A DNA stretch of 64,000 nucleotides from Halichondria panicea (Eukaryota > Porifera > Demospongiae > Suberitida > Halichondriidae): NCBI RefSeq assembly GCF_963675165.1, contig NC_087378.1:7263273-7327272 (forward strand). Direction: 5' to 3'. Position numbers and translations under genes: made by a program. Shown here one piece after another: positions 44,126-54,702 of this stretch. The number at the start of each line of letters is the position of its first letter. The stretch's first letter is position 1. The notes under the pieces were generated by a model, which was not told the origin of the DNA, did no database searches, and saw only the letters and a program-made list of their open reading frames with translations.

Positions 44126-44951
44126 CCCAAGCCCTACGCGGTTTGGAGAGGCAGATTGGTACCTCATCCGATAGCAGTAACATCCGCAAGAGAATGTAAG
44201 GCACTCACTCACTTAACTAGCAGGAACTGTCTGCATGTAGCTACATACAGTGAACCTGTCTCTTGTGGTAGCAGGCCAGGTTTTCTATTACAGCCATGCA
44301 GGTTGTTAAGCCCCCTAGCATGGGCCCCAACCTGTGTTAGCTGCATGGTCACCTCTTTATTACAGCCAGGTTGTTAAGCCCCCTAGCATGGGCCCCAACC
44401 TGTGTTAGCTGGTCACCTCTTTATTACAGCCATGCAGGTTGTTAAGCCCCCTAGCATGGGCCCCAACCTGTGTTAGCTGCATGGTCACCTCTTTATTACA
44501 GCCAGGTTGTTAAGCCCCCTAGCATGGGCCCCAACCTGTGTTAGCTGGTCACCTCTTTATTACAGCCATGCAGGTTGTTAAGCCCCCTAGCATGGGCCCC
44601 AACCTGTGTTAGCTGCATGGTCACCTCTTTATTACAGCCATGCAGGTTGTTAAGCCCCCTAGCATGGGCCCCAACCTGTGTTAGCTGGTCACCTCTTTAT
44701 TACAGCCATGCAGGTTGTTAAGCCCTCTAGCATGGGCCCCAACCTGTGTTAGCTGGTCACCTCTTTATTACAGCCAGGTTGTTAAGCCCCCTAGCATGAC
44801 AGCTGGACAGGTTTCACTATTACACAACCTATGAATATGTGTAAGAGGTTATTGAGGGTTTGCACTATTAATTGTTGTTTGCACAATAGAGTTGTATCTT
44901 TGTTACATTGTTGTTCCATCACATAGTCCATACGGGGGAAATAGTTGCTGT

Positions 44952-45005
<54 letters not shown>

Positions 45006-47743
45006 ACACACTTTGCCCACAGTCAGACGGTGATCAGATCTACAATGAGCAAAGTAACCACCTCCAGTCAACAGCTAGGAGAGCTCATCAAGACAGCCAA
45101 GACAACTGGAGATGTACGCATACACAACTCCACTGACACTGCCCACTGTCCAACACAAATATTCCTTATTATCCTATAGGACATCCCATAACAGACAATT
45201 TTACTTGCTGTAAAGTTTGTATACAATAATATGTCCATTGAAGGAGTCAGCTATCTTGTCTCACCATATTTTTTGATATATAATAATTCTTTCCCTGACT
45301 GCCCCTGTAGAAACGTCAGCAGCTGACTGCCAACTCCATCCAGCAGAACCTCACCTCAGCCACCAATAACTTCAACACAGTCGTGGAGAGTGTGGTGGGG
45401 AGACTACAGGAGGTCCCTCAGCCTCCCAGGATGTCCACTCCACAATCAGGTTTCATGGTGAGGGTGTATATACATAGTCCCCATAGTATATATACATAGT
45501 GTGGTGGGGAGACTACAGGAGGTCCCTCGTCCACTTCACAATCAGGTTTCATGGTGAGGGAGTATAGCAGTGTTCCTGAGTTGTGATTCCTCAGTAGATG
45601 AGAGGGACGCGAACTAGCAAAGCCTGGCATTCCTATTTTGTGCAACTTTTTAACTGTAGTGAGGGTTTTTTTCACGGTCCAGGACATTGTTATGCCTCGG
45701 TGCGCATGCGCAAGTGAAGTATACGGTAGTGTGTTTGTGTGTCTGTGTGTGTAAACTGCTACAGCTGCTCAAGGATCAATGAAGTGCAAGTAAGAGTTTC
45801 TATAGAGTCATGTTTTCTTGGATTTTAATTCGTGATTTTGCAAAATAATGCTTCGTTCTCGAGTTATGCCTAGTTTTGCTTACTTGGAATGTCATTGCAG
45901 CCTTTTCAGAAGAGCACGTAGCCAAACTTGTTTACCGAGTATTGCTACTCTACTTAGTAGTTAGCTCTGCACTAGAATGCTAGCTATTGGTAGCTGCAAG
46001 AGTGATAAGAGAGCTGCAAGGCTCTACTGATGGCAGCCATTAGACTTGAACTTTGGCATCGATCGTTTTTAACAACAATCATGGTCGATCATTACCCACT
46101 CTTTAAGTTTGCATGCAGCAAATTGAAAAAATGTTCATCTTGTGTAGAAAATTAAGCTATTAGTAGCTTTATGTTATGTAGCTTTGGCATCTCCACCGAG
46201 GCATCAGCACCCGCGGTGCTTTCATTAATTACAGTACTCTGTAATATTGGTAAGCGTCTATCGATAGTCGTTACTCCACTAAATGTTGGGTAAAACCTTT
46301 TGTTGTGTGTATTTAGTGGCTCAGAACTCACTGTATTCTGCCTTTCATTGACTCAACAGGACTCTGGTGAGCTGGATATACGTGGTGACAGGGCGCAGTT
46401 GACCCGGGCATCACCACAGCAACAGAGACAGTCACAGCAGCAGCAGACTACTATGGTAGTCTCCACAGACGCTTCCTACCTGGAAGAGAGGGCAGACAGA
46501 ATGGAGGAATTGGAAGTAAGTCAATCGGCTGTAGCCTGCTGTGTATTGATATTAAGTGTACATGCCATGCATGTTTCTTGCATAATTATTACAAGAACTA
46601 AATGTGTTTTACTAAGTGCACTGCATTAATGGCGCAAACTCTCAAATAGTTTAGTCTAACTCATTCCTTTATTTATTCTTGTCTGTCTGTGCAGAATGAC
46701 ATCACCCAGCTGCACGAGATAATGGGGGATATTGGACAAATGGTGGTGTCCCAGGGAGAGCAGATCGGTAGGTCTCTAAACACAACCATTGCGTTGCTCA
46801 CTCTGTAGTAGTGTGCCTATACGCACTTTATACTTAACCCTCACGTACCCTTTATATAGCTACTGTACGTATTTAACCCCTACATCACCTGCTAGTGTAC
46901 ATATTTAACCCCTACATCACCTTCTAGTGTACGTATTTAACCCCTACATCACCTGCTAGTGTTATTGACAACTATGGTATAGTTAGAGGAGGTGCGACAT
47001 GCAGGAGCAATAGTCTGATTATAAGCTGACTCAGCATTAAAAACCTATTCAATCAAGCCTAATTGCTCCTGCTTGTTGTACCTTGTGTGTTATAGTTATT
47101 GACTGGTTGACTAGTAATTATGGCTTACATTATTTGTCATAATAGTATGACTGTGTTTCTCTCCCTCTTCCTTCAGACACGATAGAGAAGCACACTGAAG
47201 AGGCGGCTCTCGACGTTCACACCGCCCACACTGAGTTGATCAAGGCTGTTCGACTCAAGGTCAGTGTTGTGTAATGCCTGTTATTCTGCTATTACCAATA
47301 CACACCTTGGTTTGTTTGTGACTATAGCTAACCCCATTTCCGTCAAAAATTATAACTATAATTTATAGTGTGCTTCATATGGCATGACCGAGCAGGTTAT
47401 CTACTTCCAACTTTTTATTATTTAATCGATCAACGCTTTACTCCGTCCCATTTGCATACAAGTACCACCTGATCATAATTCAGCTGTACATGTATATAAG
47501 CATTCCTCTAATTATTTGTAAGCTTAAACAACAATTTTTGTAGATAATTATTAAATTTCTCACAAATTTGTTTCATTGTTCCAGTTGTTATTGATACAAG
47601 TCATTAATTTACCATAACTCCTCCCCCTCCTGCAGAGGTGTTCTCGGAAGATGAGGCTATGCATATGCTGTGTCGTCAGCACTGTCGCTGTAGCCATCAT
47701 TATCACTATCATTATCATTGTGGTGACGCTTACTAAGAAATAA
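43648..47743 (+). CDS. Syntaxin-7/12-type Qa-SNARE
   Basis: Tail-anchored t-SNARE for endosomal fusion. About nine exons start at the ATG at 43648 (MAGRRPFGSDGVADYG). The N-terminal helical segments include ALRGLERQIGTSSDSSNIRK, TMSKVTTSSQQLGELIKTAK and LTANSIQQNLTSATNNFNTV, fitting an Habc-like bundle. The SNARE motif is split over two exons (46695-46768 and about 47177-47260): LHEIMGDIGQMVVSQGEQID and TIEKHTEEAALDVHTAHTEL, with Gln expected at the zero layer in SQGEQ. The last exon (47636-47743) encodes a Cys-rich basic juxtamembrane stretch (RCSRKMRLCICC, possible palmitoylation) and one membrane span ending VTLTKK. A Gln-rich linker (QQQRQSQQQQ) precedes the SNARE motif. Assignment to the STX7/12 group rests on the SNARE core. 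Confidence 0.9.
44298..44800. repeat. 68-72-bp minisatellite, eight units
   Basis: Eight tandem copies of GGTTGTTAAGCCCCCTAGCA plus TGGGCCCCAACCTGTGTTAG plus GTCACCTCTTTATTACAGCC. The units alternate in carrying small CATG/TGCA insertions (CTGCATGGTC versus CTGGTC, GCCATGCAGG versus GCCAGG), giving a higher-order pattern. The array lies in a syntaxin intron. Confidence 0.95.
44954..45010. repeat. (CA)n microsatellite next to a splice acceptor
   Basis: A pure CA run of about 46 bases plus interruptions, ending a few bases before the CCCACAG acceptor of the syntaxin exon at about 45022. A similar (CA)n lies at 44091-44124 before the preceding exon. Confidence 0.9.
45498..45562 (+). pseudogene. 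Tandemly duplicated 3' half of a syntaxin exon
   Basis: A copy of the exon end and donor (GTGTGGTGGGGAGACTACAG ... TTTCATG|gtgaggg) appears 109 bp downstream of the true exon (end at 45457). It has a 13-base deletion between GGTCCCTC and GTCCAC, so it would shift the frame if used. No acceptor stands immediately before it. Confidence 0.85.
46864..46968. repeat. 31-33-bp tandem repeat
   Basis: Three copies of GTAYRTATTTAACCCCTACA plus TCACCTGCTAGT in a syntaxin intron. Confidence 0.85.
46986..47090. repeat. MITE, GAGGAGGT family, copy 4 with 8-bp TSD
   Basis: The left end is GAGGAGGTGCGACATGCAGG and the right end CCTGCTTGTTGTACCTTGTG, flanked by the perfect octamer TATAGTTA at 46978-46985 and 47091-47098. 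The inner arms CAGGAGCAAT and ATTGCTCCTG are exact complements. Confidence 0.8.
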
Positions 47744-47922
47744 TAATTACGTGCTTCTTATAAGTGTTTTACCAAAGTGTTTTACCAACAATACATGTGT
47801 GCGTGTCTGAATTGAAAACTATTATGTGAACTCAAAAGTTTTGTAACGTTTATTGTACATAATAATTGTGATTTTTGCACAGGTATAATATATAAATATT
47901 TTGTGCACATGAATATGTGTTA

Positions 47923-47928
47923 AATAAA
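47923..47928 (+). terminator. Syntaxin polyadenylation signal
   Basis: AATAAA lies 180 bases after the syntaxin stop and only 44 bases before the stop codon of the convergent gene, so the two transcripts probably overlap or abut. Confidence 0.6.
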
Positions 47929-47971
47929 ATATATATAATTAAAAGTGATCGGTTTGCCAGTCCAATTTAAA

Positions 47972-50900
47972 CTACGAACTACAAGCCTGTACTTCTTCCA
48001 CTATCCCTTCAGCCTGTATGAGGTAAAGATCGCCGTAATGAAATACACTAAACATAACTACAGTTTCTATAAACGACCATTACCAAACACCAACTAACCC
48101 AGGAGTAGAATACAGCACATCCTAGACTTGTGTCTTGCACATTGGTGAACTCGTATCGACTCAAGATGGTGGTCACTCTCTGAGCGACTGCCCTTGGTAT
48201 ATTGCTGACATTGCACTCAGACACTCGCCTCTTTAGACTCGTCTTCCCTGTCTTGCCTATCAATATCTGTAGAGAGAACAAAATGTCAGCATCCTTTGTG
48301 ATGAAAATTACTGTCAAAATAATGCACAAGACAATTTCACGTGGGTAACCACACACACACACTCTTTCTGCCTGTACACCACACAATTTAGACTCAGTTG
48401 ACCGTGCAATCATTGTAAATCGCAAACAACTACACTTCTACACAAAGTTTATTGAACAATACACTGAAGTACCACACCTGAGTGCCGTGCCACGACTTAG
48501 TCTCCTTCTCTGGACTGCCCAGCAGTAGGAAGGTGGCTATCATGACCTGGTGTACCAGAGCTGGTGGTTGTGAGTAACTCTTCAGTTCTGCTATCACTCT
48601 CTGAGACAGCTCAAGTACAGCTCTCTTACGCTGCTCCAGGCGACGTAGCTGTGTGTGTGTGGGGTGGGTGAGTGTGGGTGTGGAGGGGAGGTAAATGGAT
48701 TAGATTGAATTGGATTGGATTGTGGGTGTACGTGCACATTTCTATGAGCCTAATTAAAACACACTGCAGCACAGCTATAATAGCATGCATAGCTTACATA
48801 CAGTTATCACAGCCTTCAAAATTGATATGGAGTCGCATTAATGATAAACAAAATCCATTAACAACACATTACAACCATTAACAAGGACTGAGCAACTTCC
48901 TTTAAGCTCTCACCTTTTCCAACAGAGTGTTTGCTTGAGCTACGATTGTGACCAAGGCTCTCTCCAATCCTCCCCTCTTGACCGCACCCAGACCAGCCTC
49001 CAGCTCAGCTATCTTCCTGGCAGTCATCGCCTCCTTCAGCTGTCCAGCTACTCGAAGCTTCTTGATCAATTCTTCAGCCTACAGTGTACAAGAAGAAACA
49101 ATACCAATAACTATAATACTGCCCATTCTACTCCACTATGGAATCAATACGTACAACACAATAAGACCATAATAAGAATATTATTCTTGTACACCTGTTA
49201 GGGAAACCCTCCTTCCCTCTACATGAAAAACCCACGCCATAGATAGTAGCTAGGGCGTCGGGATTGATACGCCCTTGATAGTACAAAAAGTGATTTTCCA
49301 ATCTTACCTCAGTCACTAGTTCTGAACAGTTGGGCACATCCTCTTGTCTCACAGCTGCCACTGCAGGCACCAACTCATTCAGTTTCTCCAATTTCACAGC
49401 CTTTTGTAGTCTTTCTCTCAATATAAAGTGCTTTTCGTCTCTAACAGCCAGCAAAGCCAGTCTTTGCGATTCTTCTGCTGCCCCTCTCTCTTGATCATTC
49501 TGAACAGCACTGAGCTTCTGCTTAGCTTCTCTAGCCTGCCTCAGAGCAGCTTGCTCTCTCTTAACAGCCTTTGAAATCTTCTCCTCACTGCTCAGCTCTT
49601 GTTGAGTGTCTGTATCTGTGGTGGATAAATGGGTAGAGAACAAGTTAGGACCAGCCACTATCTGCCCTTCTAACCTTCAAAAAAATTACAAAATCAACGA
49701 AATTGGATAACTATAACCAAAAATATGGCCGTTCAAACATGCTACACTAGACAAAGGCCCCATCTCTATAATACAGCTGTTATTAACTGTAGCCATACAA
49801 AACCCCATTCCTTCAACAAATACAAGGAACTGCATGTGCTCATCACAAATTCTTATCGGTAGCAAAAACATCTTCCTGCAGCAATACAAGGAACTGTGGC
49901 CACCACATTTTATCTTAGCAATTAATGATACAAAAACCATCCTCATGCAACAATACAAAGAAATGTGGCCACCACACAATTACTTATCGGGATAGGAAGG
50001 GAACAATGTTATCACTACGCTACTATAGGATGGTAAAAACAGGTGGTCTCTGTTAGTGCACGGCAACTCTGACATCATACAACTATTGTATAATGCTGCA
50101 CATTATGTGATAGCTAATTTCCTGATATGACCAGTTGACTTCCTCAATATCCAATTAACACAATCTCCAACTTAAATAACCCAATTAGTGGTAACAGTGT
50201 ACTATAGGCCATTGATACTAACCCTGAAGGGTGACCTTGGAAATGAAATGACGCAGAACAGCAGCAGAGCAGCAGAGTAGCAGACATGTGAAGAAACAAT
50301 GGGTGCCTAGCTACCAGACCACTCTACTATTATCACACGCTATACAAGGCTATCAAGGCTATACAAGGTATGGCGATGGAGGCGGATGAAACAGATGGCC
50401 CTGGGTCTAACCTCAGAGTTACTTTCCATGGTAACTACACAGCTGACACGGTGGGCTGCTTGGAAATAATCACAAGTGGTTGGTGCCCATGTAACCCAAC
50501 GATAACAATTGTCCAAGAAGCCATATCTGCTTCCAACCAGATTTAGACCTTGGCAGATTTTTAGGAGATAACGCACCATTGGATTCACTCATTCATAAAA
50601 CCACTCCCATCTGTCTAAACTACAGCGATCCCACTAAGTTGTTACACCATTTACACTTGATAGCTGAAATGCCTGAAAAAGAACACGTGGCTTGAAGCCT
50701 ATAGAAGCTGTTAGTTTTCATTGCATTGCAACACCGTTGAGCAGTTAAAGCTGAAACACACACACAGTCAGCTTCATCATATTCCTAGTGCGGCTACGCA
50801 TCAAGGCATAAAAAAGAACCATAGGAAAAAAAAAGAACCAATAGAAATGTATAATTATACTACATTTTATAGCACTACAACAAAATTAAGAAAGAGGACT

Positions 50901-53900
50901 ATAATTATTTATATGTACATGCATGCATGTAGTACCAGCAGCTCATCCTCAAGCTTATTAGAACTTCAAAGGGAAACCAGACTACTTCAAAGGCCACCAC
51001 TATCACAGACAAGACCCTTGTTTACAGTGTCTGGTGTGGTAGGCTGAGGAATCCATTTAAGGTCCAGAACCCTTTGTATTTGTGTAGAGGTCACTAGAGG
51101 TTAGAAACAGTGAGTGACCCTTGGCCAGTTTCCTGGAACAATGAGATCATGCCAGTTTCCTGGAACAATGATGAGATCTACTTCAATTCTTAGAAACAAC
51201 AGCCACAGAAGAAAAGCATAAAGTCCAGCATGCAAATGATTGAAGCAAGTAGTCATAGATTTATGGTTCACAGATTTATGGTTTACGGTATAGCGGGTTA
51301 TTTTTGCATTGTGGACATTTTCTTGTATTTAGAGCATTAATTCGAAATTTTAAAACTGCGCAGTAAGATTCTACTATTCTGAGCTTAAAAATATTTAGAA
51401 TATGAAATTTAATTGCAGTTCATAAAATAAAATAAATCACCAACGAAAAATGACCTGCGTAGTAGAAAATTAGGGCCCAAAGTTGTTAGGAAAAAGTACT
51501 CATAGACTAGCTCTAAAAACACCTTCATAGCCAAATGCACATGTACACAAAACATGTGTACTGAAAATCTTAGAGATTGTACCAAAGGCAGGCTATAGCA
51601 AGGGCGTGATTTTGCAGATCTTGCACGCCTATTATGGGCTCTGGTTGTCACTGTCAGGCCACTTTGACAAAGAGGTGATGATCTGATAGCTACAACTCTA
51701 TCACTATGGAAATGTAACACCCAATACCACCCTGATAGCCACCTGCTCATCAGTAACTATGGGGACTGCAGCAGTCTGCATGCACAAAATGTTTCCCAGC
51801 CTATGATCATGGCACTGCTACTTCTCCAGAAAGAGCAAAACTATTACAGGGTGTGCTGAATAAGCTCAGTGGCATGTACTCTATTACTAGAATATTTTTT
51901 GGTTTTTGCGAATGAGCAGAAAAATACCCTTTGCGATCAACTACTGTGTTCTGACAAGGACCATGTGTACTAATTTTAAGTTTTACAATTTTAATTTTGC
52001 GAATCAATCAACCTTGCAAACCTCACATAAATAATTATGTTTGATGCTTACTACAGAGGATTTCAGGTTGGTTGGCAAAGTTAAAAGTTGAAGTGCACTC
52101 AACCATGACCACTAATTTCATTAGTAGAAGAACCATACAGTGTGTGGTCATGGTTGAATGCACTTCAACTTTTTAACTTCTGCCAACCAACCTGAAATCC
52201 TCTGTAGTAATAATTATGGTATACTGTTACTTGCAAAACCATATTTTTAATTATAGAATCAGCTAATCTAACCACATACTCATACTATATCAGACATTAT
52301 TATAGCAAGTATATTGAGACTAAGATTACAAGCTCTTATTTATACACAGAGAGAACACACCTTAACATTGCACAGTAACCAGAGGCAGTTGAGACGAAAC
52401 AACAGCTAATTTAAACAGCCCAACTTGATAATACCATCAGCAGCAAATGCACACATGGACCAAACATTTTGACACTGTTATAACATTATGTGGATGTGAT
52501 GACGTCAATTAGGGTAGTCTCAGTGGAGGAATGCTAGTGACTACCTAAGGGATCAGAGCAGGCCAAAACAGGTCAATAATAAGCAGCACCTGTGTCTCGA
52601 TCCTCCTACAATAATGCATGCACAGGTCGTAATTAAGACTTGTGAATTATCAAGTCCTAAAAAAAATGAACCAACTTGCAAAGATAAGAATCAGCTCCTT
52701 TGAAGTGTAGCTAGGATTTTACAACAACTGTATAATCATGCAAAGCACATGCCTTCTGGCAATAGTGAATAGTGCCTGTACAAACTACATGCAGCTGTAC
52801 TTGTAGACAATCACCCCATCAATACACAGAATGTAAACAAACTCAACAACAATAGAAGTGGTTTTACACTCCTTAAACATTTACAAATCCACAACCACAG
52901 TTATTCCTCTATCTACCCTCAGGTGACCAGTCACCCACATTCACAAGGTGGTTACTAAGCTACAGCAACAGGTGGAAAAATGGCATTCCAGAGGTCATTA
53001 CAGTGCTTATAATAAAACAATAACAGCACCATTTTTATTTACTCACCTTGATGATCTGTGTTACTGTTTTGCTTTATTTGAATTTCTGGGGCTTCACGGG
53101 ATACATCCATTTTTGCATTGACATCATCTTCGAGATCTAAGGGAAGAAGGAGTTATTGTTGATGGGGAACAAGTTACTACAATACTTACTACATGTATAC
53201 AGTGCTGTCTACTGCAGTAGTATAATACCTCTAATTAAGGCGACACTTTTTAAGCTAGAGGTCGCTTCTTTTGGAGGTTGAAAAATTATGTTGAAGTCCT
53301 GGTGTTGCATATTAAGAGGGTTGCATCTAATTGGAGGTAGCTCTACTTAGACTATTTGCCTTGATTTCAAAACACCTACGTATTTTTCAGTGGGCTAGAA
53401 TCGAGGATAGGGTGTGGCTACATATACCTCCATTTAGGACGCGACCGGCATTAAAAATAATTGTCAACGCAGCTGTCGCTACTTTTAGAGGTCAACAATT
53501 TGCCTAGCTCGCGGGCATCGCATATTTAAGGGTTGCCTTAATTAGAGGTCATACAGTATAACATACACATACACATACACACACGATTATCTGCTCCTTG
53601 CACTGCTATTACTAGAATGTGTTGCAAGCATCAAACATATGCGAACTTTACCAGCGTTGATCACTTCACAAATATAAAATCGCAATACCTAAACTAGTCT
53701 TGCCATAACGCAATATCGCAGCTGATTTGGCTCATTCGCAAAGGTTTTTCACCCACAAAATTGTCTAGTAATACGGTAGACCTCAAAACATCAGGAATAT
53801 GGAAATTATGGTAATACTGGCACATGATGAGAACATGTACAGTACATAGTTGTGGTGTGATGTTGATTAAGGTTTGCAGTGTGGGTGACTTTGTGCATCT

Positions 53901-54560
53901 TCTTCCCACCAAGTTACTGATAACTTCACAGGGCGGTGGCCCACACACAATGGAGGTCACTGTTCCGCAGCATACGCCACAAACATAAATTGGGAAGCCA
54001 TAGATACATACAGTACAGCAGGCCAGCTTAATTACACACGCCTACAAAACTTCCACTAGGGGAATCCCCTTACCTTTGTCCGACACTATCTCACAAAGGG
54101 GCACTTCAATCTCCTCCCAGGTTACAGTGGATCCTGGGTTAGACCTCTTCTTCTGAAACAAGCTCCAGCCGCCCGAAAACCGACTCCCTTGAACCGTCTT
54201 GAAGAGTTTCATCGCATTTCGCTCGCTTATCCGTCCCTCACGGCAACCATCCAACATACTAAACTCCCATCGAGCGTTCTCCACAATAAAATAACGCCGA
54301 TCCAACTCGAGAAAAATATTCGACATCTTAGAATTCTTTGCTACTCCATCCTTGCCACAGACTTTAGAAATGGTTGCCACTACTTGCCTCAAGCTGACAC
54401 CTCCCATCCTCACAGATGCATACAACTCTCCGACCTCCTGTGCTGTTATATCACCATTGTAACGGGCACACATAAGCTGCGAGGCATCCTCCAAGCAGCT
54501 GACGTCCTTGTGTAGGGAGAGGAGGACCGAGTGGGGCTCTGCTCCAGTTGCACCACTCAT
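47972..54560 (-). CDS. EF-hand-like protein with a dynein-stalk-like (microtubule-binding) C-terminus, no motor
   Basis: Seven exons join in frame to 476 residues: 54074-54560, 53047-53136, 49308-49615, 48914-49078, 48478-48648, 48099-48266 and 47972-48013. The N-terminal 162 residues carry an EF-hand-like pair (FSMLDGCREGRISERNAMKL, then TVTWEEIEVPLCEI), poorly supplied with acidic ligands. A Lys/Glu/Gln-rich coiled coil follows (about 195-300). The last 150 residues resemble the dynein heavy-chain stalk: ELSQRVIAELKSYSQPPALV, HQVMIATFLLLG, then W, then VSNIPRAVAQRVTTIL, YEFTNVQDTSLGCAVFYSWV. These track the canonical stalk pattern of PPxxVxxVM, LLG...W, NIP...V and F...V...S..C...W. No AAA module is present. 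A role on microtubules, perhaps Ca-regulated, is inference. The start codon is 142 bp from that of TMEM14. Confidence 0.82.
51881..52240. repeat. MITE, GTATTACTAGAAT family, copy 3, interrupted by another MITE
   Basis: Begins CTATTACTAGAATATTTTTT, contains CCTTTGCGATCAACTA, TGTGTTCTGACAAGGA and GTTTGATGCT. It is interrupted at 52051-52207 and resumes as a weak CTTGCAAAACCATA end. It lies in a long intron of the EF-hand/dynein-stalk gene. Confidence 0.65.
52051..52207. repeat. MITE with CTACAGAGGATTTCAGG ends and TA target duplication
   Basis: 157-bp element. The left end CTACAGAGGATTTCAGG and right end CCTGAAATCCTCTGTAG are exact complements, and the arms extend about 60 bp with few mismatches. 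It is flanked by TA on both sides (52049-52050 and 52208-52209), as in Tc1/mariner-type insertions. Confidence 0.85.
53227..53549. repeat. MITE-like element, ACCTCTAATTAAGG ends
   Basis: The left end is ACCTCTAATTAAGGCGACAC; the right end reverse-complemented is ACCTCTAATTAAGGCAACCC. Internal GAGGTCGC/GCGACC-type blocks also mirror. It lies in an intron of the EF-hand/dynein-stalk gene. No clean target duplication. Confidence 0.7.
53609..53773. repeat. MITE, GTATTACTAGAAT family, copy 4 (inverted)
   Basis: Reads CTATTACTAGAATGTGTTGC, AAGCATCAAACATATGCGAA ... CAAAGGTTTTTCACCCAC, TTGTCTAGTAATAC, that is, the reverse orientation of copies 1-3. Confidence 0.75.
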
Positions 54561-54702
54561 CACGTACCACCTCAAGCCACAACAATAGACCTTTGTTCGG
54601 TGCGGCGTGTATTGGTGGGTGGGGCTAGTTAATGTGAACTCTGACCTTTTAGACTTTTTGCTGGATATCGATTCGATTGTGAAAGAGCAGCTTTTCAGTA
54701 GA
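54561..54702. promoter_or_regulatory. 142-bp divergent promoter, EF-hand/dynein-stalk gene and TMEM14
   Basis: Only 142 bases lie between the two start codons, so both 5' ends must be initiated from this stretch unless an upstream noncoding exon exists. It contains tgcggcgtgtattggtgggtggggc, a GC/GT-box-like patch with an ATTGG inverted CCAAT. No TATA box. Confidence 0.6.

Noticed and set aside
44298-44800. CRISPR-like array of repeats and spacers
   Set aside because: Units are contiguous with no unique spacers, and the locus is a eukaryotic intron.
50340-50588. 82-codon minus-strand frame inside the long intron of the EF-hand/dynein-stalk gene
   Set aside because: It would not join in phase with neighbouring exons and has no family resemblance.
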